A stretch of DNA of 6,054 bases from Actinomycetes bacterium (GTDB lineage: Bacteria; Actinomycetota; Coriobacteriia; WRKU01; WQUG01). Below, piece by piece: positions 1 to 5,653 of this stretch. Numbering within the stretch: position 1 is the first letter of the stretch; every line of letters starts with the position of its first letter. Location: positions 1 to 6,054 of the forward strand of contig JAIRWZ010000130.1 in NCBI GenBank assembly GCA_031268615.1, written 5' to 3'. Below the pieces are notes generated by a model. The model did not search any database. It saw nothing but the letters and a program-made list of their open reading frames with translations, and was not told the DNA's origin. The position numbers and the translations under genes were made by a program.

Positions 1-985
1 AAGATAAGGGTGCCGGTACCGCTAGTGAAGGAGTTTCTGAAAGCATAGCCTCCAATACTTTTCACTTTTCTTGGAATAGTAAGGTTACCAGTCAATCCAG
101 CAGTAGCATCAAAGGCGTAATCGCCAATACTAGTCAGGCTGTTGGTATCGTCATCAACACCTGCGAAGGTAAGGCTGCCGTTTCCGACGGTGAAGGAATT
201 GGCAAAAGCATAGGCGCCAATGGTTTCTACGCTTGCCGGAATGCTAAGGTTTCCTTTTAAGCCAACAGCGTTCTGGAAAGCATTGTTTCCAATACTAGCA
301 AGCATACTGGAACCGTCGTTTGCACCCACAAAGGTGAGAGCACCTGAACCAGTGGTGAAGGAGTTTTGAAAAGTGTTGACTCCAATACGCGTCACGCTCT
401 TTGGAATAGTAAGGTTACCCCGCAGACCAGTAGCGCCGGTAAAGGCTCCGTCGTCAATAGTAGTAAGACTGCTGGTGTCATCATCGGTGCCAGCAAAAGT
501 CAGAGTACCAGTACCGTTTTTGAAGGCGTTCGTAAAAGCCCACCTGGAAATAGTAACTACGCTGGCTGGAATGGTAAGATCCCCTTGCAGACCGGTGGCG
601 TTATAAAAGGAGTTTTGACCAATGAAGGTCAGCTGACTTGGGTTGCTCGCGGTGTCAACAAAGATGAGACGACCGTTTCCGGTAGTGAAGGAGTTTCTAA
701 AAGCACAACCATTGGGATTTGCCCCATTTATACTGGTCACACTGGCCGGAATGATGAGGTCTCCGGTTAGATAAGTAGAGCCATCAAAGGCAAAGTCGGG
801 AATAGCAGTAAGAGAGGCAGTGCCATCAGTAGCTCCTTCAAAGACAAGCGAGCCTTCTCTTTGAATAGCAATGCCTGAAAAAGCATACGTACCCATAGTA
901 GTTAAAGTGGCCGGAAAACGTATTTCTTCACCTAAGTTAAGGCAACCTCTAAAAGCAGAGCCACCAATAGAGGTCAGATGATTAG
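1..985 (-). repeat. Tandem 165-bp repeats encoding paired LRRs
   Basis: A landmark (plus-strand GGAA followed by a TAAGGTTACC-like string, encoding GNLTIP) recurs at 73, 238, 403, 568, 748 and 913, giving steps of 165, 165, 165, 180 and 165 bp, then 72 bp to a weaker copy at 985. Each 165-bp unit is 55 codons and holds two LRR_5 repeats, one about 32 and one about 23 residues. The 180-bp step carries five extra codons (the NGANPNG region). All steps are multiples of three, so unit gain or loss would keep the frame. Similarity is highest near the left edge, and the array probably continues beyond it. Confidence 0.85.
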
Positions 986-1391
986 GAAGTACTAAACTTT
1001 GAATACCACTCTTGTTGAGAAAGACACTGCTACTGATGACTTTCACGTCATAGGCTTGGGTACCGCTTGGGTTAATGCTGTCCGGAATAACTAAGTCTAT
1101 GAGGTTTCCAGGATCAATACCTCCGGTAAAAGCAGTAAGCGTAGCTCCATTTGTGGGATTAGCATTATCGTAACTGAAGGTAAAGGTACCGTCAGCAAAA
1201 GGCTGGTTAAAGGTTTGAGTTGCCGCAAACGCGCTGACGGGAAGTATTGCGGAGAGAAGGACTTGCAGGAACAGGGTTACGGTTAGAAACGCAGAAACGC
1301 AACGCTTAGGATAAAGCCCCCCCCCCCGGCGAATTTTTAGAAGATTGTTTACGGGGCGTGAGGTGTGAGAATTGCTTGCAGATACCTTCAT
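1..1391 (-). CDS. BspA-like leucine-rich-repeat secreted protein, N-terminal part (runs off left edge)
   Basis: From ATG at 1391 the frame stays open to the window edge, giving 463 codons plus two bases. Residues 1-25 are a polar, basic leader ending in R22-G23-G24-G25, encoded by an 11-G run. K29/R30 and a hydrophobic core (about 34-50) follow, then VSAFA, with likely signal-peptidase cleavage near residue 56. The rest is LRR_5/BspA-type repeats: LTIPxSVxxIGxxAFxNxF alternating with LTFxGxxDDxxSLTxIGxxAF. Such proteins are exported or surface-exposed and often bind host proteins, other cells or polymers; the ligand cannot be read here. The C-terminus, and so any anchor, is missing. An AGGA at 1404-1407 lies 12 nt before ATG. 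An in-frame GTG at 1439, with AGGTGG 9 nt upstream, would add 16 residues, but that site overlaps the predicted promoter and transcription start. No usual start codon follows the G tract before the hydrophobic core, so translation must cross it. Family call is confident; exact start less so. Confidence 0.88.
   Translation of the reverse strand, partial: MKVSASNSHTSRPVNNLLKIRRGGGLYPKRCVSAFLTVTLFLQVLLSAILPVSAFAATQTFNQPFADGTFTFSYDNANPTNGATLTAFTGGIDPGNLIDLVIPDSINPSGTQAYDVKVISSSVFLNKSGIQSLVLPNHLTSIGGSAFRGCLNLGEEIRFPATLTTMGTYAFSGIAIQREGSLVFEGATDGTASLTAIPDFAFDGSTYLTGDLIIPASVTSINGANPNGCAFRNSFTTGNGRLIFVDTASNPSQLTFIGQNSFYNATGLQGDLTIPASVVTISRWAFTNAFKNGTGTLTFAGTDDDTSSLTTIDDGAFTGATGLRGNLTIPKSVTRIGVNTFQNSFTTGSGALTFVGANDGSSMLASIGNNAFQNAVGLKGNLSIPASVETIGAYAFANSFTVGNGSLTFAGVDDDTNSLTSIGDYAFDATAGLTGNLTIPRKVKSIGGYAFRNSFTSGTGTLI
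1317..1327 (-). repeat. Homopolymeric G11 tract inside the LRR gene (candidate phase-variation site)
   Basis: Eleven consecutive C on the plus strand read as G11 on the coding strand, in codons 22-25 just before the signal-peptide core. With 11 G the frame continues into the signal peptide and repeats (ON). With 12 G it would read GCT TTA TCC TAA and stop. With 10 G it would stop at a TAA about 14 codons past the tract. Long poly-G tracts in surface-protein genes are known slipped-strand switches in several bacteria; that this one varies is inference. Confidence 0.75.
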
Positions 1392-1455
1392 GCTAGTTGT
1401 TTTTCCTTTCCTCGGGTAACACAGTGCGTATGTGTACACTTCATCAATCCACCTA

Positions 1456-1487
1456 AGTATATTACAGAATTTGCACCCATTCGTCAA
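1456..1487 (-). promoter_or_regulatory. Sigma70-like promoter for the LRR gene
   Basis: Minus-strand TTGACG (1482-1487, five of six consensus bases) is followed by a 17-bp spacer and TAATAT (1459-1464, four of six). An overlapping TATACT (1456-1461) matches the -10 better, but at a 20-bp spacing. Transcription would start near 1450 and leave a leader of about 60 nt before ATG 1391. The LRR gene would then be transcribed separately from the exporter operon upstream. Confidence 0.6.
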
Positions 1488-1491
1488 CGAT

Positions 1492-1510
1492 ACAGGCTCG
1501 TGAAGCCTGT
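1492..1510. repeat. Small inverted repeat upstream of the LRR promoter
   Basis: ACAGGCT (1492-1498) and AGCCTGT (1504-1510) form a 7-bp stem around a 5-nt loop. The repeat ends just upstream of the -35 element at 1482-1487, a position suited to a regulator site or a second weak terminator hairpin. No T-tract follows on either strand. Confidence 0.35.
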
Positions 1511-1545
1511 TTATGGGGCCGCGGGTAAAGGGTACCATTCACGCC

Positions 1546-1570
1546 GGTAAGTTGGCACAGCCAACTTACC
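1546..1570 (-). terminator. Perfect 11-bp hairpin after the exporter operon (possible terminator or operator)
   Basis: GGTAAGTTGGC (1546-1556) and GCCAACTTACC (1560-1570) are exact inverted repeats around a 3-nt ACA loop. The hairpin begins 37 nt past the end of the second exporter gene and lies before the LRR promoter, where a terminator is expected. Neither strand has a U-tract after the stem, so this is not a classical intrinsic terminator. A regulator-binding site or mRNA-stabilising structure remains possible. Confidence 0.45.
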
Positions 1571-1607
1571 CTACAATATGCGTGTGGCGTCCTCCTCCGC
1601 TTATCCC

Positions 1608-3500
1608 TTATTCCAGTTCAAAGACGCCGGTGTAGAGCTGCCAGTACCTTCCTTGCTGTGCCATCAGCTGGTCGTGATTGCCGCGCTCGATAATGCGGCC
1701 ATGGTCCATCACCATAATCACATCGGCATTCACAATGGTTGACAGGCGGTGTGCGATGACAAACACCGTCCGTCCCCGCATGAGCGCGTCCATGCCCGCC
1801 TGCACCAAAGCCTCCGTGCGCGTGTCAATGCTGGAAGTCGCCTCATCTAACACCATGACTGGCGGGTCACTCAAAGCCGCGCGCGCAATAGACAGCAGCT
1901 GCCGTTGCCCCTGGCTCAAATCCTCGCTATTGCCACTCAACTCGGTATCGTAGCCGTGCGACAAGGTCATGATGAACTCGTGTGCGTTCGCCAGCCGCGC
2001 GGCAGCCTCGACTTCCTCGTCAGTGGCGTCCAGCCGTCCGTAGCGAATGTTATCGCGCACAGAACCGGTGAAGAGCCCCGTATCCTGCAGCACAATCCCC
2101 AAGGACCGACGCAGCTCCGGTTTATGAATTCTGGCAATGTCAATGCCGTCATAGCTTATCGCGCCACAGTCAATATCATAGAAACGGTTAATCAAATTGG
2201 TAATCGTCGTCTTACCCGCGCCCGTCGCCCCAATCAGCGCGACTTTCTGCCCCGGCTCGGCATACATGGTAATTCCATGCAGCACCTCTTTGTTCGCCGT
2301 ATAGCCAAAGACCACCTCATCCAAACGAATGCCGCCGCGCAAAACCGCTGTCGGCGCCGTCTCATCGTCAACCCATTCCCAGCGGTGTTCGCCGGTGTTC
2401 ACCAGCCGGTACGTCCCGCTGTCCGCTTCGCTTTCCTCATCCAGATGGTCGAAGATTCGCCCCGCGCCAGCCAGCGCCATCACAATAAAGTTAATCTGCT
2501 GCGCAATCTGTCCCAAGTTGTTGGTAAACACACGTCCAAACTGCAAAAATGCCCCGATAACGCCAATGGTGACGCCGCCGTGCCCCGCCAACATCAGCGC
2601 CGCGCCCAGCGTCGCCACCAACACGTATTGCAGGTGTCCGACGTTACCAATAATCGGCATCAAAATGTTGGCAAAAGCGTTCGCCTTATCCGCCGCTGCG
2701 CGCAGCTCCTCGTTCAGCTGCTCGAAATCGCGCACTTGCTCGCGCTCATGCGTAAACACCTTGACGACCTTCTGTCCGTGAATGGCCTCTTCAACAAAGC
2801 CGTTCAAAGCCGCCAGCTCTCGCTGTTGGTCGCCGAAAAACCTCCCGGCCCGGCCACCCACAACACGCACGACCTGAGTATTGAACAGGAAAATCCCCAG
2901 CACCAGCGCCGTCATTGGCAGCGAAATCACACACATGGCTACAAAAACACACAGCATGGTCAGCACAGAAATCAGCACCTGCGGAATCGACTGGGTGATC
3001 ATCTGCCGCAAGGTGTCAATATCGTTGGTGTAATAGCTCATCACGTCGCCAAAGGCATGGGTATCAAAATAGCGAATCGGCAGCGTCTGCAAGTGCGCAA
3101 ACATCCTATCACGCAGCTCTTTCTGCACGTCTTGTCCCATAACCGCCATACGCCGGGACCAATAAAAATTAGCGAGTACGCCCACCACACAAACACCACC
3201 CATCACCGTCGCGGCGCGGACCAGCGGCGTGAACGAGGGATGGGCAACAGCAAGCATGGGAGTAATGACGCTGTCGATGAGATACTTCGTATAGAAAGAG
3301 TTCAGCGCCACAACACCAGCTGACACAATCATACAGGCCAGCGCGCTAAAAAAGACTCCCTTACGCTTGCTGACGATGAAGCGCGTCAGCCGCCACGCGG
3401 TGCGCAGCCCGGCGTGGGACAGAGCCTGACGGGGCCGCGAAGGGCTGGGGCGGGAATGGACGTACTCACTCCGCTTACTTTGTTTGCTTTGTCTACTCAT
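1608..3500 (-). CDS. Heterodimeric ABC exporter, subunit with the intact ATPase motifs (TM288-like)
   Basis: This 630-residue half-transporter has an N-terminal membrane domain and a C-terminal ATPase. A basic cytoplasmic extension (1-40) precedes six predicted helices (about 48-70, 95-113, 172-194, 195-210, 284-305, 308-340). In the ATPase: A-loop Tyr400, canonical Walker A GATGAGKT (424-431), Q-loop Gln472, signature LSQGQ (528-532) in place of LSGGQ, Walker B with catalytic Glu553 in VLDEATSSID, and switch His584 in IAHRLSTI. Intact Walker B/His plus an LSQGQ signature marks the consensus-side subunit of heterodimeric exporters such as TM287/TM288, BmrCD and LmrCD, which move drugs, lipids or peptides out of the cell. 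The substrate is not evident. The open frame extends upstream to 3728, but those 76 codons lie inside the partner gene. ATG 3500 has a GGGGAGG site and overlaps the partner's stop by 8 bp, implying translational coupling. Confidence 0.95.
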   Translation of the reverse strand: MSRQSKQSKRSEYVHSRPSPSRPRQALSHAGLRTAWRLTRFIVSKRKGVFFSALACMIVSAGVVALNSFYTKYLIDSVITPMLAVAHPSFTPLVRAATVMGGVCVVGVLANFYWSRRMAVMGQDVQKELRDRMFAHLQTLPIRYFDTHAFGDVMSYYTNDIDTLRQMITQSIPQVLISVLTMLCVFVAMCVISLPMTALVLGIFLFNTQVVRVVGGRAGRFFGDQQRELAALNGFVEEAIHGQKVVKVFTHEREQVRDFEQLNEELRAAADKANAFANILMPIIGNVGHLQYVLVATLGAALMLAGHGGVTIGVIGAFLQFGRVFTNNLGQIAQQINFIVMALAGAGRIFDHLDEESEADSGTYRLVNTGEHRWEWVDDETAPTAVLRGGIRLDEVVFGYTANKEVLHGITMYAEPGQKVALIGATGAGKTTITNLINRFYDIDCGAISYDGIDIARIHKPELRRSLGIVLQDTGLFTGSVRDNIRYGRLDATDEEVEAAARLANAHEFIMTLSHGYDTELSGNSEDLSQGQRQLLSIARAALSDPPVMVLDEATSSIDTRTEALVQAGMDALMRGRTVFVIAHRLSTIVNADVIMVMDHGRIIERGNHDQLMAQQGRYWQLYTGVFELE

Positions 3501-5229
3501 CGTCCAGAACGCCTCCCCGCTGTTGAGAGGCATAAATCTGGCGGTACATGTCGCTTGTGAGCAGCAGTTCATCGTGCGTGCCACAGGCCGAAACCCGCCC
3601 GTTGTCCATGACAATGATACTGTCACTATCACATACCGACGAGATACGTTGCGCGATGATGAGTTTCGTGACTTCGGGCAGCTCTTCCGCAAAGGCCCGG
3701 CGCAGGAGGGCTTCGGTGCCGGTGTCAACCGCCGAGGTCGAATCGTCCAGGATGATAATCTGGGGGTTTTTCAGCAGGGCACGCGCGATACAGAGACGCT
3801 GCTTCTGTCCGCCAGAGACGTTGGAACCCCCCTGCTCAATCCGGGTGTTGTAGCCGTCGGGCAGCTCGCGGATGAACTCGTCGGCCTGAGCCATACGGCA
3901 GGCGCGGACCAGGTCACTGTCGGTGGCGGTAGGGTTGCCCCAGCGCAGGTTGTCTTTGATGGTGCCGGAGAACAGAACATTGTTTTGCAGCACCATCGCA
4001 ACCCGGTTGCGCAGGGTGGTCAAGTCATAGTCGCGCACGTCATGCCCGGCGACCTCGACGCTGCCCGAGGTCACGTCGTAGAGGCGCGCAATCAGCTGGA
4101 CCAGCGTTGATTTCGAGCTGCCGGTGTCTCCCACAATGCCGATGGTCTGTCCGGACGCAATGTCCAGATTGACCGAACACAGTGCGTTCAAATCGTCGTC
4201 GGTGTGGTAGCGAAAGCTGACGTCGCGAAAGCGGATACTGCCGTCGGCGACGCGCATGAGGGGCTGGGGCGGATTTTCCAGCGTGGATTGTTCGTTCAGC
4301 ACAAGGGCAACGCGTTCGGCGCTGGTGCGCGCGATAGTAATCATCAGGAGCGTAATGGACAACATCATGACTGACATCAGAATCTGAATGATGTAGGTAA
4401 TCAAGCTGGTCAGCTCGCCGGTTGACATCGTGCCCTGCACAATCATGCGCGCCGACAGCGTGGACACCGTCAGCATACAGGCAAAAATCGTGAACTGCAT
4501 GAGCGGCGAGTTCAGGGCAAACAGCTTTTCTGCCGTGACGAATTTCGCGTGGATTTCCCCGCTGATTTCGTCGAATTTGCGGATTTCTTCCTGCTCGCGC
4601 ACGTAGGATTTCACGACGCGTATGCCACGAATGTTTTCCTGCACGACGCGGTTCAAGACATCATAACGCTTGAAGACGTAGTCGAAAATCGGGTGCGCGG
4701 TCAGAATCAGGAAAGCCAGGCCACCACCCAACACGACGATTGCCGCCAAAAAGACCAGCGACAGGCGAGCGTTGACCGCCAGCGCCAGGCCGAAGGAGGC
4801 CAACATCATCACCGGCGCGCGAACCGCAATGCGGATAATCATGGCGTAGGCGTTTTGGATATTGGTAATGTCAGTCGTCAGGCGCGTGACCAAACCCGCT
4901 GACGAAAATCGGTCGATATTTTCAAAGCTGAAATCCTGGACCTTTTCAAAGACGGCATGGCGCACGTTGGCGGCAAAACCCGCGGACGCACGGGCAGCGT
5001 ACACGCCTGACAGCACGCCGCAAATTAAAGACACGAGGGCGCATCCGGCCAGAAAGAGCGCCATACGCGTGATATAGGCCGTATCGTGCGAAGGTATGCC
5101 GATGTCAATAATGCCCGCCATGAAAAACGGGATGATGACTTCCAGCAAAACCTCAACGGTCGCAAAAACCGGAGAGGCAATGGTCGGAGCCTTATAGCGT
5201 CCTATGTATGTCGAAAGTGTTCGTAGCAT
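3493..5229 (-). CDS. Heterodimeric ABC exporter, subunit with degenerate ATPase motifs (TM287-like)
   Basis: This is a 578-residue half-transporter (from ATG 5229) with six predicted helices (about 15-43, 55-79, 129-152, 155-178, 246-266, 275-300) followed by an ATPase domain. Motifs: A-loop Tyr341, Walker A GDTGSSKS (367-374, Ser in place of the third glycine, seen in relatives), Q-loop Gln415, signature VSGGQ (471-475), Walker B IIILDD (491-496) with Asp496 where the catalytic Glu should be, and Gln527 where the switch His should be (IIAQR). Asp for Glu and Gln for His mark the degenerate subunit of TM287/TM288-type heterodimers. Its good VSGGQ signature would complete the partner's active site, while its own Walker A/B would face the partner's LSQGQ and hydrolyse ATP poorly. 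It is first in a two-gene operon with a TAG stop inside the partner's start region. An in-frame TTG at 5235 would add two residues; ATG 5229 is preferred, though neither has a clear Shine-Dalgarno. Confidence 0.95.
   Translation of the reverse strand: MLRTLSTYIGRYKAPTIASPVFATVEVLLEVIIPFFMAGIIDIGIPSHDTAYITRMALFLAGCALVSLICGVLSGVYAARASAGFAANVRHAVFEKVQDFSFENIDRFSSAGLVTRLTTDITNIQNAYAMIIRIAVRAPVMMLASFGLALAVNARLSLVFLAAIVVLGGGLAFLILTAHPIFDYVFKRYDVLNRVVQENIRGIRVVKSYVREQEEIRKFDEISGEIHAKFVTAEKLFALNSPLMQFTIFACMLTVSTLSARMIVQGTMSTGELTSLITYIIQILMSVMMLSITLLMITIARTSAERVALVLNEQSTLENPPQPLMRVADGSIRFRDVSFRYHTDDDLNALCSVNLDIASGQTIGIVGDTGSSKSTLVQLIARLYDVTSGSVEVAGHDVRDYDLTTLRNRVAMVLQNNVLFSGTIKDNLRWGNPTATDSDLVRACRMAQADEFIRELPDGYNTRIEQGGSNVSGGQKQRLCIARALLKNPQIIILDDSTSAVDTGTEALLRRAFAEELPEVTKLIIAQRISSVCDSDSIIVMDNGRVSACGTHDELLLTSDMYRQIYASQQRGGVLDDE
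3512..3518 (-). promoter_or_regulatory. Shine-Dalgarno that fixes the start of the second exporter gene
   Basis: Minus-strand GGGGAGG ends 11 nt before ATG 3500, within the last codons of the partner gene. It supports the 630-residue product over a longer frame opening at 3728, whose extra part has no transporter-like sequence. Confidence 0.75.
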
Positions 5230-5234
5230 GGTCA

Positions 5235-5263
5235 ATTATGATAACGCAGAGTATCCGTTGAAA
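5235..5263 (-). promoter_or_regulatory. Possible promoter immediately before the exporter operon
   Basis: Minus-strand CATAAT (5235-5240, five of six -10 bases) lies 17 bp after a poor -35 match, TTTCAA (5258-5263). The predicted start of transcription falls at or next to ATG 5229, which would make the message leaderless and fit the missing Shine-Dalgarno. Readthrough from the upstream RNA promoter is an equally good explanation. Confidence 0.3.
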
Positions 5264-5264
5264 C

Positions 5265-5276
5265 GCGCAATTGCGC
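5265..5276. repeat. 12-bp perfect palindrome GCGCAATTGCGC at the 3' end of the RNA candidate
   Basis: The palindrome overlaps the last six bases of the closing helix. On the minus strand it is followed by GTTTC, giving a short GC hairpin with a weak T-run. It could mark the RNA's 3' end as a weak terminator, act as an operator for the exporter operon, or compete with the closing helix. Confidence 0.5.
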
Positions 5277-5467
5277 ACTGTTTCGAGGTCGTTGGGTGAA
5301 CCTGCGTCAGCAGGTGGGTGCCCGCACCGGAACCTATCCAGCTTCCACAAGGACGCGCGCAATGCGCGAGCGAGGATACCTGTCAACTCCGGGATTATTA
5401 GGGCTCCCGAATTCGTAAGTGTTGGTTCGACCGTACGAATCGACCTCGAAACAGTACGCAACCGACA
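5271..5467 (-). ncRNA. ssrS: Probable 6S-like RNA (rod-shaped, about 190-197 nt)
   Basis: The ends form a 21-bp closing helix (5441-5461 with 5271-5291); its only non-Watson-Crick position (5456/5276) is a G-U pair in minus-strand RNA but a C-A mismatch in plus-strand RNA. Inside, nested helices make a rod: GGGAGCCC (5401-5408) with GGGCACCC (5316-5323), CCGGA (5388-5392) with TCCGG (5327-5331), TATCC (5374-5378) with GGATA (5335-5339), and an apical CGCGC/GCGCG hairpin (5356-5368). A large internal region carries one hairpin per side: ATTCGTA/TACGAAT (5411-5440) and ACCTGC/GCAGGT (5300-5315), the latter followed by TTCACCC. Length, closing stem, central bubble with a 3'-side hairpin and the CACCTG...AGGTTCACCC string match my memory of 6S RNA, the promoter mimic that sequesters sigma70 RNA polymerase. 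A -10 hexamer sits at the right distance. The main alternative is a cis-acting leader for the exporter genes, which begin 42 nt later. Confidence 0.62.
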
Positions 5468-5473
5468 GATACC

Positions 5474-5503
5474 AGTATACCGCTTTTTTGCGAAAGCACA
5501 CAA
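5474..5503 (-). promoter_or_regulatory. Promoter for the 6S-like RNA
   Basis: Minus-strand TATACT (5474-5479, five of six) has a weak -35, TTGTGT (5498-5503), 18 bp upstream. Transcription would start around 5466-5468, a few bases before the closing helix at 5461, which supports an independent RNA gene. Confidence 0.55.
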
Positions 5504-5555
5504 AGGCAGGATTGACAATAATTGCCAGAGGGAACCGGTGGGGGCGGGATTGCAG

Positions 5556-5591
5556 GGACACCTTCCGACCCGTAAGGGTCGGTTGGTGTCC
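5556..5591. terminator. Strong two-part hairpin between the dehydratase-like gene and the RNA
   Basis: Two 7-bp perfect helices, GGACACC/GGTGTCC (5556-5562, 5585-5591) and CCGACCC/GGGTCGG (5565-5571, 5576-5582), are separated by a symmetric 2x2 internal loop and capped by a 4-base loop. The loop reads GTAA (GNRA type) on the plus strand and TTAC on the minus strand. It starts about 60 nt past the upstream gene's stop and has no U-tract. It may help end that transcript, or be a structured RNA or protein site of its own. Confidence 0.5.
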
Positions 5592-5622
5592 GTATCGGTT
5601 GCGGGGAAGAGGCGGAAAGGAC

Positions 5623-5641
5623 AGGCAGCTTTTTGCTGCCT
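5623..5641 (-). terminator. Hairpin just after the dehydratase-like stop codon
   Basis: AGGCAGC (5623-5629) and GCTGCCT (5635-5641) pair perfectly around a 5-base loop, 12 nt past the TAA at 5654-5656. On the minus strand the loop is AAAAA and the following bases are only modestly T-rich (GTCCTTTCC), so this is a non-canonical terminator candidate. Together with the hairpin at 5556-5591 it probably insulates the upstream gene from the RNA promoter. Confidence 0.55.
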
Positions 5642-5653
5642 TAGCGGTGGTCC

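Larger units (their letters stand above)
5504..5653. other. Non-coding interval upstream of the RNA promoter
   Basis: Apart from the two hairpins I see no credible gene in this interval. Short frames on both strands lack ribosome-binding sites and family resemblance. The whole 424-bp gap between the dehydratase-like stop and the exporter start is therefore best read as terminators, an RNA gene and promoter elements. Confidence 0.6.

Noticed and set aside
366..770. Plus-strand frame across the LRR repeats with repetitive Ser/Thr/Gly sequence
   Set aside because: The repetition is just the opposite strand of the 165-bp LRR array; the minus-strand frame has a signal peptide and clear LRR_5 motifs.
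1365..1550. 61-codon plus-strand frame in the intergenic region before the LRR gene
   Set aside because: It overlaps the LRR promoter and both hairpins and has no ribosome-binding site or recognisable protein features.
1905..3323. A 472-codon open frame on the plus strand opposite the second exporter gene
   Set aside because: It is antisense to a gene with every ABC motif in place. Its translation is rich in Arg, His, Gln and Asn, without domains or a ribosome-binding site, typical of a codon-bias shadow.
3501..3728. 76-residue N-terminal extension of the second exporter subunit
   Set aside because: It lies wholly inside the first exporter gene in another frame, has no transporter-like sequence, and the ATG at 3500 has a good Shine-Dalgarno.
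5271..5461. A 191-bp MITE with 21-bp terminal inverted repeats
   Set aside because: The flanking bases show no target-site duplication, the interior has nested helices rather than unstructured sequence, and a -10 element sits at the right place for an RNA gene. Multiple genomic copies would reopen this.
5512..5517. Perfect TTGACA on the plus strand
   Set aside because: No acceptable -10 follows at 16-18 bp and there is no plus-strand gene downstream.
5192..5518. Small frames on both strands across the RNA candidate (about 70-130 codons)
   Set aside because: They span the closing helix and other inverted repeats, lack ribosome-binding sites, and match no family I recognise.
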